In this document: piece after piece, positions 53,065 through 64,000 of the stretch
How the letters are laid out: each line of letters begins with the position of its first letter
Numbering within the stretch: position 1 is the first letter of the stretch
Assembly (NCBI GenBank): GCA_025449115.1
Contig: JAHLKC010000010.1
Span: 1 to 64,000 of the forward strand
Direction: 5' to 3'
DNA from: Chytridium lagenaria
Taxonomy: Eukaryota; Chytridiomycota; Chytridiomycetes; Chytridiales; Chytridiaceae
DNA: 64,000 nucleotides
Notes under the pieces: generated by a model
What the model was told of the DNA's origin: nothing
The model's input: the letters and a program-made list of their open reading frames with translations, nothing else
Database searches by the model: none
Program-made: the position numbers and the translations under genes

Positions 53065-56000
53065 GATGAATGCGTGGATCAAGAGATGAAGGATGGTTTA
53101 TGATAAAGTACGGAGGGGGATCAAGATGATGGAAAAGAGACTGGAAATTATATGCACATCGGCAAGGGACCTTTTTATTGAATTCAAAGTTTATGACGGA
53201 GAAGAAAGGGCTCCCTTTTTGCATTTTCCTTTCATCATTCTGTCGGACCCAAAAGAGGGAAAGATGACCCAAAACTGCGATGAAGGGAAGGAAGGAAGGA
53301 TTAGCGCAAAGAGAAAAGAAGGAGAAAAGACCGAGGAAAATCCAAGTGCTAAGAAAAAAACGAAGAAAAATAAAATAAAACAGGAGGTTTATTAGGAGAA
53401 ATGATAATGAATAGCCCCCTTAAGAAAATAACAAAGAAAGAAAGAAAGAAAGAGAAAAGACGAAAAAAAACAAACTGTTACGTACGAAATGATATTACGA
53501 CCTAAACGAGCAGGTGCTTTTTTTTTAGCTTTTCATTTCCTTGCTCTTCATTTTCTCAACCAACCAGGCCCAGGGAGGGACGAGGATGGCCTCGGCGAGG
53601 AGCCATGAGGGTGAAAAGAAGGGCTCCCCTCGTTTCATTGGAGATGAATTGCATCGTCCCAGACAGGCTGACATCCAGCGCGGCTTGACAAAATGGTGGT
53701 TTGATTGGTGCTTGTGCACACTTCGAAAAACCAAAAAGGTAAACAAATCTCAAACCATGAACAAACCCCCGCAACGTCTAAAAATCCTTTAAATTTCGAA
53801 GACGGCGACCTATCCTGAAACTCCCACCCCTCAACTAGACCAGAAAGAAGCTTTGTGACAGACGGCGACCTCCGTGTTAGTGCTGCTTTAGTTTTTTTGG
53901 GCCGTGGTCCCCGGTCCGGCGGAAGAATCCGACGTTGAGACAACGCCTCCTCCTCATGGTCTGCCTGAAACTCAGAGAAACTGAGTGGTATCGCTATCAA
54001 TCAGAAGCACGTCCAAATTGATACGAATGGAGGTATTTGAACCAGATGGATGGGATAAGGGCTGTTGTTACAGGTTTGCGGCGCGTGTACTTGCTCGTTA
54101 GTTACACTTTTTTGTGTTTATGTAAACATGATGAAGGGCGACACGTCACAGTTGGCGAGGTATCAACACTTAATAATAGGGTCGACCCTTTATTACGATG
54201 CCAGGGGTGTACGATAAAATCTGAACTTTGGCCAACTGAGAACGGCGCCGTTTAAGGGATCCAGTCCTGAGTGTCGATGTGAATAAGTAAGCAAACATGC
54301 CAAAGTCTTATCCGCCTTTGTATGTGAAGGTCAAAGCAACAAGAGGGACATCGCTTTGGTGGTTTAATTATACAAAAAAAAACCCAGGCGAATACAGACA
54401 GATAGGTCTAGGTCGTTAAATTTTTTTCCCCATCAAATGAACAAGTAAGTACCATGCGAGCGTACTATTACATCACTGATAATTACCATCATTCCGTCTC
54501 CAAGGGCAAGAGCCAGCGCCGAAAACGGTGTACATCACCCATTGCCCAACGGCAACGAGCACGAAGTTACGAAACACAATCGAAGTATTTAGATATTTAC
54601 CAAACACAAAACTTTAATTTGAAAATCCACTGACGCCGTCTTTCATTATTAATATTTTTCCGCCTTTACTCTCAGCGGCATCCTCGCCATCGGCCCATCA
54701 CGAATTCGCAAAGAAAAAAGACGAAGAGTATGCGCATGCAACTGCCGCGCTTTTCCCGTAAAGTTGCCAAGCTTACGTATACATTCAAGAATCGGGCCCA
54801 TTCCGTCCGGATTTTTGGTATTTTGGGCCGAACGAAATTTTCTTCAAAAATAACAGCAAAGACATCCGTCTTTGGGAGTTTGGGCCATGGGGAGGCGCAC
54901 GACGTTGTCCATGCATTGAGAAGAAGCACGCTGAGCGTTTGTCTTTGATTCAAGACTTGTTATTTATTTACTGCTGGATATTTCGTTTTTAGAGCAGGAA
55001 GTTTGGTCACCAAGTCGTGGGCCTCACTGCCGCTCAGGATGCTCATGGCCAGCTCATGGCTTGTTGAGATTGGGATGACGCCCTCCTTTCTCCAATCCAA
55101 ACACAACGCAGGAAGTCCATTCATATTCCGATTTCTCCTGACCATCCACGAGGTCTTTTAATCATAACATGGGTGCCTGTTGTGTGTTCAACAGCAACGA
55201 TGGAGAGGACTATGGCTGGTACATCTGTTTGATCAAGATGACTGTAGAGATATGGTTGTCAGCTCTATTGGAATACTTAATGGCGTTTCATGTAATTTAT
55301 TAACACAATTAAAGCAAGCTGTGCGATTAAAAGAGTTGAGCTCTTAAGAACGACATATTTCATCGACCATCGCAAACAAACCTCTGCATCAGTCAACCCT
55401 TTTCACGGTCCACCGCACAAGAAAGTTCTATCAATCTATTCTATATAATAAACGCAAAGTTTGGCTTGCGCGAGTTTCGTGCTTAATTAGCCAGATATTA
55501 ATAGAGCAGACTCATTCACACCTTCCACAATATTGTGGGTAAGGAGCTCAAAGATTTAACAGGAGATCCCGGAACTTCCGTTATTAACGGCGCTTAACAC
55601 CTCTTCAACCCCGTTATTAACAATAACAATAACTATAGTAATTCCTTGCATTGTTCCACTCGCGACCTTTAAAGAAGGTTTTGTGTTTCTCGTCTCTTTT
55701 TTTAAAACGAGACGAAAAGTATACATAGGACTCTACAGTGGTTCGCGCTATCAACGTTCCATCACTCAATCCATCCAAAGACCTCTCAAGACCGCATAGA
55801 AGGCCTCTCGCCCTCTCGCCCCCTCCTCACGCACAATTACCTGTTAAACGGACAGGCATGTCGTCGCCCAAATAAAGATATGCTTTCTTGGTATTTGAGC
55901 ATTCATGAATGAGATTCAGAATCCCCAACACGGCTGACGGAGAATTCACATTCATTTAGAACTTCAAACCATACTCCCCCAATTTCCCCCAAAGTCAACC

Positions 56001-56572
56001 ACCAAATAAATGCTTCGTGAAAAAAACACCTTCCCATTCCAGATGTCGTCTCTACCAAATATTTAAATGCTTTGTGAAAAAAACACCTTCCCATTCCAGA
56101 TGTCGTCTCTAGAATAACTGTTGAAGTACGCGCTAAAAAAGTAAGCGAGATATATTTACGCAGTTTATTTTGATCCATTTGTGCCAAAGTTTGGTGTTGT
56201 TGCAGTTTATTAATTTCTTGTGAAAGGAATATCCAGAGACAAAAGAGCCAGTCACTAATGTAGGGCAATGCCACAGTTTACCTTTTTAAAATACTTTGAA
56301 CTTCACTAATCCTCAATCCACGAACTCGCGCCTCTACGAGTAGTGAAGGAATGCGGACGCGACTTGGGACAACAAAAGAAACAAAAGAAACAAGGCCTCG
56401 TAAGGTAACAAAAACCGCTTGAAAATTCACATTTACCAGCAATTTCAAAAAACAGGATCCATTATCCTCCCTTTATCCCAGATATCCAATATAAGCACAC
56501 ACATCCATGAAGACGAAGACTCAAATCCGATTAAAAATGAGCGATATAATCATGGGAGACGCGAGAGTTTAT
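53065..56572. other. Long intergenic region, no supportable gene
   Basis: About 3.5 kb between the divergent 5' end of the cyclin gene and the 3' end of the eL24 gene. The frames present (for example 53635-54000 and 54672-54953 minus) lack motifs and conserved composition. A 58-base direct duplication lies at 56007-56112. Purine-rich tracts dominate 53270-53470. Confidence 0.45.
56007..56112. repeat. Tandem duplication of about 58 bases
   Basis: The phrase gtgaaaaaaacaccttccca plus ttccagatgtcgtctcta occurs twice in direct repeat (about 56016 and 56075), each preceded by aatgctt. Confidence 0.85.
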
Positions 56573-57294
56573 TTAACGGGACTTGGCCTGGACCTTGGGG
56601 GCGGCACCCTTGGCCTGCTGCTTGCTGATCTTGGGGCCGGAAGCCTTGGTGGTCTTTTAAAAGTCGCAAAAAATGTCAGAGTAAGAAAAAGGTATTTAAA
56701 AGGAAAGACGAGCATGATTCTCATAAATCAAGACAGAAACAAATTGAACAAACCTTGGCCTTCTCGGTCTTCTTCTTCTCCTGCTCAGCCTTCTTCTTCT
56801 CCTTGGCCTCAGCAATGGTCTTTTGACGCTGGGTGGCCCTGAACTCTGGCTTCTGGTTCTTCTTGGCCTTGATGGTCTCGAGGGAAGCACCAACGATGGC
56901 ACGCTGAGCCTTGACGGTACGCTTGGAGCGCTTCTTGGCAACCTCCTCAGACTGACCCTTCTTGTGGAGACGACGGAAGACAATGGTCCAGTCGAGCTTG
57001 GAGGGCTTCAAGCGCTGGAGGAAGTAGGACTCGGTCTTACCGTTGATGAAACGGTACGACTACAAACCACATTGCGTAAAAAATGTTAACAAGAGCCCAG
57101 TGCAAGAGATGCCGAGTGGAAACAGTGTAGAAAGAGACTGCATACCTGCTGTCCGCACGAATGTAAAGCTTCCCATGGCCAGGGTAGATCTTGAACCCGG
57201 AGAAGTTGCAAAGCTAGATGGGAAGACGTATCAGCATTGAATGTTTCCCGCAACAAAAAGCAGCATTCCGCGTAGATAGATACACACCTCAGTC
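56573..57294 (-). CDS. RPL24: Large-subunit ribosomal protein eL24 (start codon not located)
   Basis: Three clear exons give an unbroken eL24. First (about 57216-57150) comes LCNFSGFKIYPGHGKLYIRA then DSR. Next (57060-56753) comes SYRFINGKTESYFLQRLKPS, KLDWTIVFRRLHKKGQSEEV, AKKRSKRTVKAQRAIVGASL, ETIKAKKNQKPEFRATQRQK and TIAEAKEKKKAEQEKKKTEK. The last (56661-56573) gives TTKASGPKISKQQAKGAAPK and a stop. CNFSGFKIYPG is the family signature. Upstream of LCNFSG, a possible seven-base exon GACTGAG (57288-57294, between ttcag and gtgtgt) would supply the expected T-E, preceded by an unseen start exon. eL24 joins the 60S subunit and bridges it to 40S. It is one of the few frame-clean genes here, as expected if it is well covered or highly expressed. 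Confidence 0.9.
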
Positions 57295-58143
57295 CTGAAT
57301 CAGCGATGGAGTCAAAGAGGGCAATTCCAGAGTCGATTGGTAATGAAATGGACAGAGAATGATCAGAATGACGTCGAATAAAAACACAAGTCTTTCCAAC
57401 ACCTCCTTCACCAAAACCACCACCACCATCATTGTCATGCTCGCCTCCGCCGTAACAATCCAGTCCAGCAGCTTACTGACAGAGCTCCTCCACGCCATCA
57501 CGAGCTGCAGCACTAATGTCTATGAAAACTCTTCCATCCCATCCATCCCATCCATCCCATCGCAAGTAGCATCCGGTCTCCCACCAAATCCATCCGACAT
57601 TCCTCGTCTCCTCCAGCAATCCTCTCCCGTGGAGTGATGGTGGCGTGATGATGGTTCGGCCCTCTGCGGTGTGGTGTGGTTGGGTGACGGCTGCTCTCTT
57701 AGTACCTCATAACGGCTATTAATTAATCGAAAAAGAAGGAACTTTGTACAACGTAATCTCCCATTTGGTTCCCACAATTGTGACAATCTGATAATCGTTT
57801 ATTTACAACGAAGTCGTCCACACGCATCCAAACTGTTGACCATCAAAACCATCGCATTCTTCAAAAGCTATCCATTCATTTGGCAACGTGCCACATCTTT
57901 TCGTTACATGCATCCAGCACATTCTAACCCAGGCAGCCGGTCCCTTGACACCCGTTGTTCATCTCCCGTCACCCACTCAACATGCTTAAAGCCACTCTTT
58001 TCACGTTACCAACAGCACATAGGAATTTAAAGACATTCTTTGTTGACGGAAATCAAGTATTTTCAAAGTTTATCTGTTTGGCACTGCAACTTACCAGTCT
58101 CATATAATGGTGATGGAGTGGACGTGACGGCATCTTTTTTAAT
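57295..58143. other. eL24 upstream region with short catccc repeats
   Basis: Probable promoter and first intron of the eL24 gene, then spacer. A tandem tract of catcccatc/catccatccc at 57535-57562 is the only structure seen. Confidence 0.4.
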
Positions 58144-59300
58144 TCATTTGCGGATAGAGAGTGAGGTCGCTGGCATATCAAATCTTTTTTCGAGCTTTTG
58201 CAGTTGAGTGAATTGCAACGTCTCAGGACATGTTCTCACGTTTCCAAAAAAAACCATACAAACTTCGAAGGATAACTTGAAGTAAGCAGTACAGGGCTCA
58301 ACACCCAGCTCTGCCAGCAAAGTGTTCGTCCACAAAGCATCGAAAGACCTCCGTAATGGAAATAGAGAATTTATTCGCTGCGGCTTGATCCTCATCAAGT
58401 ACGGCACGCGCAGCTGCGTCCTCCCTAAGCCATGTGAAAGGGTTATAACCGTAGCGGGCCTCGAGGTGTGACCCAGCAACGACGGCACGACAAACCCGCA
58501 GTTGCAAACATTTGCAATTTGGGACGATCATCCTCCTCGCATGCCCGCAGACGGCGTACACCACCTCACCGGACGCCTCTCGATAGTTTTTTTCATCAAT
58601 AATCCTCATAGATGTGCATCCCGGAATGGATCACCGACCGAAGATCGCGCGAGGCCGGGGCTGAGGAAAATAACATTTTGAAAGGGAGGTATCATGGTGA
58701 AAGGGTTAAGATCCAACTCGATTGAGTTCCAGGCGGCACGGAAAGTGTTGAGAAAATCTCTATCGTAACAAAACACCGACCGGAACTCCACATGAACTGT
58801 ATCTGGCCCATCATCAATCAAAGGGTTGATGGCGTACTTTATATCCAGATTCACCATCGAGTAAGTGTTTCCACCACGCGCCCCTTGTGGAGTACCACTA
58901 TAAACGATTTGACCCGTCGGTGTTGAACCGCACTCGATAGACAGCACCTGGACATGAAAATGAGAATATCAATGTCCATTACCTCTGGTTTCAGAACCAA
59001 CGCTTGAAGAGGCCGAAGTTAATCGGACGGATCTACATATTAGGGTGCCGCGTCATCTGATGCGTATCCGAGGTGACCGAGATCGGAACATGCACAGAAG
59101 CGGAACTGTGAGATCAGAGGGTTAAAGAATAAGTAGATTGTTACAACCAGCAATGTAACTTACATTCTGTGGGCCCATCAGTTGAACAGAAGTACCCGTA
59201 CGTAACTGCATCGAATCCGGAACAGGGTGCGAAAGGCGGCTGTCCCGAGATTAAAATATGCTTATGGTTGGCCGTTGAATGAATGCTTGAACACGAATGG
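58144..59300 (-). CDS. Unrecognised Cys-containing protein in several exons (frame broken)
   Basis: Adjacent minus-strand frames appear to belong to one protein. An upstream exon (about 59235-59164) gives APCSGFDAVTYGYFCSTDGP; the next (about 59108-59045) gives FRFCACSDLGHLGYASDDAA. The main exon (acceptor near 58950) gives VLSIECGSTPTGQIVYSGTP, YSMVNLDIKYAINPL, TVHVEFRSVFCYDRDFLNTF, RAAWNSIELDLNPFTMIPPF. After a frame change near 58610 it gives EVVYAVCGHARRMIVPNCKC, RAVVAGSHLEARYGYNPFTW, and, after another near 58300, LGVEPCTAYFKLSFEVCMVF ending at 58144. The many paired Cys and beta-like segments suggest an extracellular or lumenal protein, but no signal peptide or family is recognised. Its 5' end faces the CutC gene. 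Confidence 0.4.
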
Positions 59301-59342
59301 TCGTGATTGTCAGTCAGTATTAAGACCTCACTCCGAACAAAA

Positions 59343-60714
59343 ATGACGGTGGGATTGGAAGGTAAGTTCATCCTCATCGAGAAAACGATCCATCACTTGC
59401 ACCCATCCATGCCTCATATCCCTTTTGCTCCATCTTACTCTCACGTTTATCTCCATACGCCTTTTTCTCTGCACTCGACCGAAAGTATGCTTGGAAACCG
59501 TAGAGTCCGCCATCACAGCTGGTGAGTCCCTTTTAGTCCCAAAATGTTGCTTGGTTACTACTTCCCCTCTCCTTATTCTCTAAACCCACTCTCTGTATAT
59601 AGAGCAAAACGGCGCCAAACGAGTGGAACTATGCGGTAAACCAACCCTTCTGCTTTTCATCCAACTCACATCTCCTCATCCCCTCAACCAGCAAACCTAA
59701 CAGAAGGTAAATAGCCAACTCCCGTGCACGGGTTTACCTCCAGTAACTCATTTTCGAAGGCGGCACAACACCCAGTTATGGAACAGTATTGGCGTGTAAA
59801 CAGAAACTACTTATCCCTATCATGGTAATGATTCGACCGAGGGTGGAGATTTTGCGTATACGGATGTTGAGTTTGAAATTATGAAGGTTGGTTAAAAAGA
59901 AAAGTGGTGTGTCGTGGTCGAATATAAGCGCTAATGTATAATTTTCGCATGTTGTTTTCGAATAGCATGATATTGAGGTATGTATTAACTCTTTTTATGC
60001 AAACTTTTGAACGACGTATGTAGATGGCAAAGAAACTCAACGTCCAAGGTGTTGTATTTGGTATCCTCAACCCCAACGGAACAGTCGACAAAGTCCGTTC
60101 AAAAATGTATTCTCCTCACCCCTCTCACAGCCTCATATTAACGTATAAAAAAAAGCCTCGTTGACCTCGCGCACCCGTTAGAGGTGACCTTTCATCGCGC
60201 CTTTGACGTATCTCGAGATCCCTTTGAAGCTTTGGAGGACATTATATCGGTTGGAGGATTGGAAGGATATTGACGAGTGTCAGGATTCAGGCGCGTTGGA
60301 AGGGCTGGAACTTTTAAGGGAGGTTGTAAAACGAGCTGGAAAGAGAATTGAAATATTGCCGGGTGGAGGTATTCCCGGGATTCATGTCTTTTTTCCCCCC
60401 TCGGTCCCTTAAGTTTTTTGATTTTGGTTTGTTTATTCATCACGTTTTCTGCGCTTCAAAGGCGTCACGCCCCGCACGTTCGTCGCATCCTGCCGAATGC
60501 GACGTCCCCTTTGTTCATATGGCTTTAATGAAAACAATTGACTCGCCAATGGAATACAAGAACCCCAATGGTAAACCCTTTCCTTCTTCAACGCAAAACT
60601 CACATTTTTATAGTATTCATGGGTATGCCCGGTCTTCCCGAATATTCACGACCCGTGACAGACGGCGACGCCGTAAAACAAGTTGTGCAAAGCCTTCTTG
60701 GGAAACGGGATTGA
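59343..60714 (+). CDS. CutC-family copper homeostasis protein (frame broken)
   Basis: CutC proteins are TIM-barrel proteins linked to copper handling; their reaction is not settled. A 19-base first exon (59343-59361, MTVGLE) joins over a GTAAGT..AAAG intron to VCLETVESAITAEQNGAKRV and ELC. After two short introns come ANLTEGGTTPSYGTV, KLLIPIMVMIRPR, GGDFAYTDVEFEIMK (a G is missing between them near 59848) and KLNVQGVVFGILNPNGTVDK. Then come LVDLAHPLEVTFHRAFDVSR, DPFEALEDIISVGG, RILTS, DSGALEGLELLREVVKRAGK and RIEILPGGGI. The end is SPMEYKNPN and VFMGMPGLPEYSRPVTDGDA with a stop at 60714. The order EQNGA.RVELC, (M)IRPRGGDF, FHRAFD, ILPGGGI matches CutC throughout. Further missing bases occur near 60265 and 60280, and the segment after 60380 is poorly resolved. 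Confidence 0.8.
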
Positions 60715-61168
60715 ATATTGATGACGAATTATAAGTTACGAATATATATGTAATGAACCTCGATTCTCTGATCTCCAAGCAGCTTTCATTTATATGACCA
60801 CTATCACAATAATGGTCCTTTTTCGACCTCGTAGCTTGCCATTGGCGCTCAACAGAAGAAACTGCTCTAAGTGTATGAATAATTCGTTTCATGTATTTCA
60901 AACCCCTAACATAAGGCTACGCGAAAAAAAAATAACATCGAGAAGAAAAACAAAGATTAGGAATGGGCCAATGCCAGGTCCCAAAGAAAAACATAATACG
61001 TAAGAAACGGAAATGTTTGAGTTTGATGACAATAAAAATACCACACTGGGAGAAAACCGGAACAGCATATAAAATAGGATGAACACATATGGAAGAACGA
61101 ATAAAAAAAGTGAGGGGACATCGTTGACGGAAAAAAGAGGGCAATATAGTGGATGGGATCAAAGTTGC
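60715..61168. other. Intergenic 3' region between CutC and helicase genes
   Basis: The two genes converge here. No additional gene or clear terminator structure is visible. Confidence 0.5.
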
Positions 61169-63703
61169 TTATCGCCCAGGCCTGGCACCGTATCCACGAC
61201 CTCCACCACGACCACCCCACCACGTCCACCACCACCCCCACTGCGACCACCACCATACCCTCCTCCACCGCCGCCATTACGGTTACCACCATACCCACCC
61301 CCACGTCCACCTCCATACCCACCACCACCTCCACCACGTCCACCATACCCACCGCCGCCACCATTGAACCCACCCTGATTCGCCATCTCTTGCAACTCTG
61401 GCAACTCCTTTGGTGCCTCCACATCCACCCCACGCCCTCCAATGAAATTCACACCCGCCAACTTCATATTCACAATATTCCCTTCCTCATCACACGTCAT
61501 CTCCACCTTCTCTGCATTCACATCCACAACAACTCCCATTTCATCTTTTGTCATTCTCCATCCCGCCGTATCATTGTACGTCAAGTCCGGGTGTGCGCGT
61601 TGAAGAATCGCACGGACGTATCCCACGTTACGGATGGTTTGCGCACATTTAAAGAGGAGGGTCACAAAGCCTACATTTGCGGAGAGGAGAGAACGAGGAG
61701 GCAGGGGCTTGGTGGTGCCAGAGATTACGGCCAAAGCGGCGCTGAGGGCCGACACGGCGTCACCCTTGTGATGAGCGAGGATGGCTTCAGCAGTGTCAGT
61801 AAAGTACTGATGCACACCGGGGTGAACGGCCTTGAGGAGATCAAGGTTCTCTGAAGCCTTGGACGAGATGATATCGGTAGGTTGGGGTGCACCGATACGC
61901 TTGAACATGACACCGGCGCGTTTGCAGATACGGTCGAGGAGGTATTCTTGTTGGGGTTTGTAAAAAGTCACGCAGGTACCAGATTTGCCGGCACGTCCGG
62001 TACGTCCACTGCGGTGAATGTAGGTCTCAACGTCGGACGGGGGTTCACAGTTGACGACGAGATCGACTTCAGGGATATCGACACCACGTGCGCAGACGTT
62101 GGTGGTGACGAGACAGCGGTATTTACCGTCCCTGAACCCTTGAATAGCGATTTCACGTTGCTTCTGTTGAACATCTCCGTGAAGCACTTGGGTTCCAAAC
62201 GATGAGAGTTTCTCGTTGAGACCAAGTTCATTGGCCTCACCTTTAGTTTCAACGAAAATGATGGTACGACCAGATCCTCCGGTGCGCCCGTAAACCGCAA
62301 CAATATCACCAAGGATATCAGCGCGGTTCTGCCAGCGAGAGGGAATGGAGTAGTGCTTGACGTTTTCGGAAGTCTTGAGTTTTTTGGGAACCAATCAAGT
62401 CGACAGTTTCACGGCCGGGACGCATGTACTTGGAAAGAACACCAGTGATCCATTCGGGAAGAGTGGCGGAGAAGAGAAGGGTTTGGAGTTCGGGGGTGGT
62501 GATACCTTCAGCGAGGGCGGCGTGCTTTTGATCACGGATTTGTTGGAGAATCTTCTCCATGCTCTCTGCGAAACCAATATCAAGCATTTGGTCGGCTTCG
62601 TCCATGCAGACAAACTATATAATAAAAAGTTAGAATGCATAATTTTGCCTCGTACATCTATCTAAGGAATAATGAGGAATGAAACATACCTTTAAATTGT
62701 GGGAGCTGGAGAGTACCACGCTCAACGTGGTCAATGAGACGACCAGGAGTTCCAACAACAATGTCAACACCGTCACGGAAGGCCCTGTCTAAATTAAACA
62801 GTTAGACAATTGTTTTTTTTAGAACTAAGAGAAACAAAGGATCACGTCAGATAGAAATATAAACTTACTTTGAATCTCGTAAGGCGTCCCACCGTAAATA
62901 ACGACGGAAGCGAGCTCCTTACTAGCACACGTCTCAAACTCCTTGAAAACCTGGTTCGCCAACTCACGGGTAGGGGCCATGATAAGAGCCATGGGTCCAC
63001 GTCCTCTTTTGAAAAAAGTCGAAGGAGATTTCGCCTTTTCGTTCTTGAGGGTTTCGACAATGGGAAGAGTGAAGGCAAGGGTCTTGCCGGTACCAGTACG
63101 AGCCCTACCGAGGAGATCCTTGCCCGCCATGAGTTTAGCAAAACAAGCCGCTTGAATAGGGAAGAGTGAGGTACGGCCAGTAGCGACGAGAGCGTCCACC
63201 GTGGACTTTGAAATGGCGTGCGATTCAAAACGAAGTTCTTTGGCGATCTCGACGGGAGCGTCGGCAGCGGAAGAATCATCGTCTTCATCGGCAGCGGGAG
63301 TCTCCTCATCAACCTCCATGGATTCTTCAGCAGTCTTCTTCTTTTTCGTCTTTTTCGGTGCTTCGGTATCGTCAGAGGCGGCGGCTGTGGCCTTCTTGCT
63401 TGTCTTCGTCTTCTTCGCCTTGGGCTCATCCTCCTGCTCCTCGTCGGCGGCAACGGGCTGTTCTCTAGTCTCCTCCTCGTCAGAAGACTTTCTCTTCTTG
63501 GTCTTCTTCTCCTTAACAGGAGACGACGATTCAGTCTCTTCTTCAACGACCTCCTTAACCTTCTTGGACTTTTTCTTCTCCTTGATCTTGGTGGATTCGT
63601 CTGCCACGGTCTCTTCAGGCGCAATCTCAGCCATGACGGTATCCTCAGATACGACCACAGCGGCCTTCTTTGACTTTTTTAGTGACTTTTCGCTTGACGG
63701 CAT
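61169..63703 (-). CDS. Nucleolar DEAD-box RNA helicase, DDX21/DDX50 type
   Basis: An ATP-dependent RNA helicase expected in ribosome biogenesis. From 63703: a Lys/Glu/Ser-rich head ([20 protein letters not shown]), the Q-motif region [19 protein letters not shown], motif I ARTGTGKT, Ia PTRELA, then an intron at 62869. Exon 2 has [13 protein letters not shown]. Exon 3 has [11 protein letters not shown] (motif II), [10 protein letters not shown] (III), [47 protein letters not shown] (V) and [15 protein letters not shown] (VI). After VKKAV-like linkers come [14 protein letters not shown] and [20 protein letters not shown], the GUCT domain that marks the DDX21/50 (RNA helicase II/Gu) branch. The tail is [10 protein letters not shown]-rich, an RNA-binding RGG end. 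One extra A near 62390 and one missing G near 61213 shift the frame; correcting the latter gives [13 protein letters not shown] at 61169. Confidence 0.9.
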
Positions 63704-63756
63704 CTTCTCGTTGTTAGATGAGAAGTTGGGGGGAATGAAGGTGTTTTTGATGAAGA

Positions 63757-63787
<31 letters not shown>

Positions 63788-64000
63788 ACTTCAGTCCGAA
63801 ACAGAATTGTCAGGGAATTGTCACATTTTCGTTGCAAAGAGAGGCTTTTCTCAAAACAATGGGCAGTTTTGATGTCGCGTGTCTGTTATAACGCGTCATT
63901 CTGTGATTTTGACCAGTTTTTTGCGCTTAAAAGATGGCATTACCTGGATCAAACTTTACTAGCGTTTTCAAGGCTTTTTTAATAGTTTGTTTCGAGGTTT
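63704..64000. other. Helicase promoter region with A run
   Basis: Upstream of the helicase ATG. A run of about 28 A lies at 63755-63783. No gene seen. Confidence 0.5.

Noticed and set aside
54960..55145. 61-codon minus-strand frame with a balanced composition
   Set aside because: Too short and without family resemblance; no neighbouring exons that extend it.
61149..61380. Plus-strand frames rich in Pro/His/Thr opposite the helicase tail
   Set aside because: They are the antisense of the Gly-rich RGG tail codons of the helicase.
43844..63703. Sex locus of Mucoromycota type (HMG gene flanked by an RNA helicase)
   Set aside because: The helicase is 15 kb away with six genes between, is of the DDX21/50 type, and no triose-phosphate transporter is present.
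63201..63872. 223-codon plus-strand frame rich in Ser/Phe/Val
   Set aside because: Antisense of the Lys/Glu-rich N-terminus of the helicase; the minus-strand DEAD-box motifs decide the strand.
1..64000. CRISPR-like arrays or operons
   Set aside because: All direct repeats are minisatellites or local duplications without unique spacers, and the genes are intron-split eukaryotic units.

Overview
The window is nuclear DNA of an early-diverging fungus, most likely a zoosporic (chytrid-type) lineage; that placement is inference. Genes are split by many short GT..AG introns and are mostly fungal in kind: COX12/COX6B, eL24, mS41 with the IGR motif, a YCK-type casein kinase 1, a Pho85-type cyclin, a MATA-type HMG protein and SurE. 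A DDX21/50-type helicase with a GUCT domain, a receptor-like cyclic nucleotide phosphodiesterase, a DIRS-like RNase H relic and a Fanzor-like relic point away from yeasts and other Dikarya.

Layout. 1-3.3 kb: retroelement relic and otherwise empty sequence. 3.3-19.6 kb: a minus-strand tandem array of five paralogous single-pass membrane proteins (copies A-E). Each has a tiny first exon, a Cys-rich apple/PAN-like domain, a Pro-rich stalk, one membrane helix and a cytoplasmic tail ending in a PPxY motif. A small secreted protein and an orphan stalk exon sit inside the array. 20.2-21.5 kb: SurE-type nucleotidase. 22.0-26.6 kb and 28.1-30.2 kb: two convergent genes for long low-complexity proteins. 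32.3-38.1 kb: a gene joining a periplasmic-binding-protein-like ligand domain, one membrane helix and a class I phosphodiesterase. 39.2-41.8 kb: casein kinase 1. 43.8-46.3 kb: HMG-box regulator. 47.2-49.4 kb: mS41 and COX12, tail to tail. 50.3-50.8 kb: Fanzor/TnpB-like zinc-ribbon relic. 52.0-53.1 kb: cyclin. 56.6-57.3 kb: eL24. 58.1-60.7 kb: an unrecognised Cys-containing gene and a CutC homologue, divergent. 61.2-63.7 kb: nucleolar DEAD-box helicase.

Nearly every long gene, including strongly conserved ones, is interrupted by one-base insertions or deletions, usually in short homopolymers. Protein similarity runs on across each break in another frame. I read this chiefly as residual sequencing or assembly error rather than mass pseudogenisation, so the multi-exon genes are given as whole spans with breaks noted. 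Exon limits are from reading splice signals by eye and may be off by a few bases.

How the genes may work together (inference): the membrane-protein array looks like a surface sensor or adhesin family whose tails could recruit WW-domain partners such as Rsp5-type ubiquitin ligases. The phosphodiesterase gene would couple an outside ligand to cyclic nucleotide breakdown and carries three RRxS sites that fit PKA feedback. It is followed on the same strand by a casein kinase 1 and an HMG regulator.
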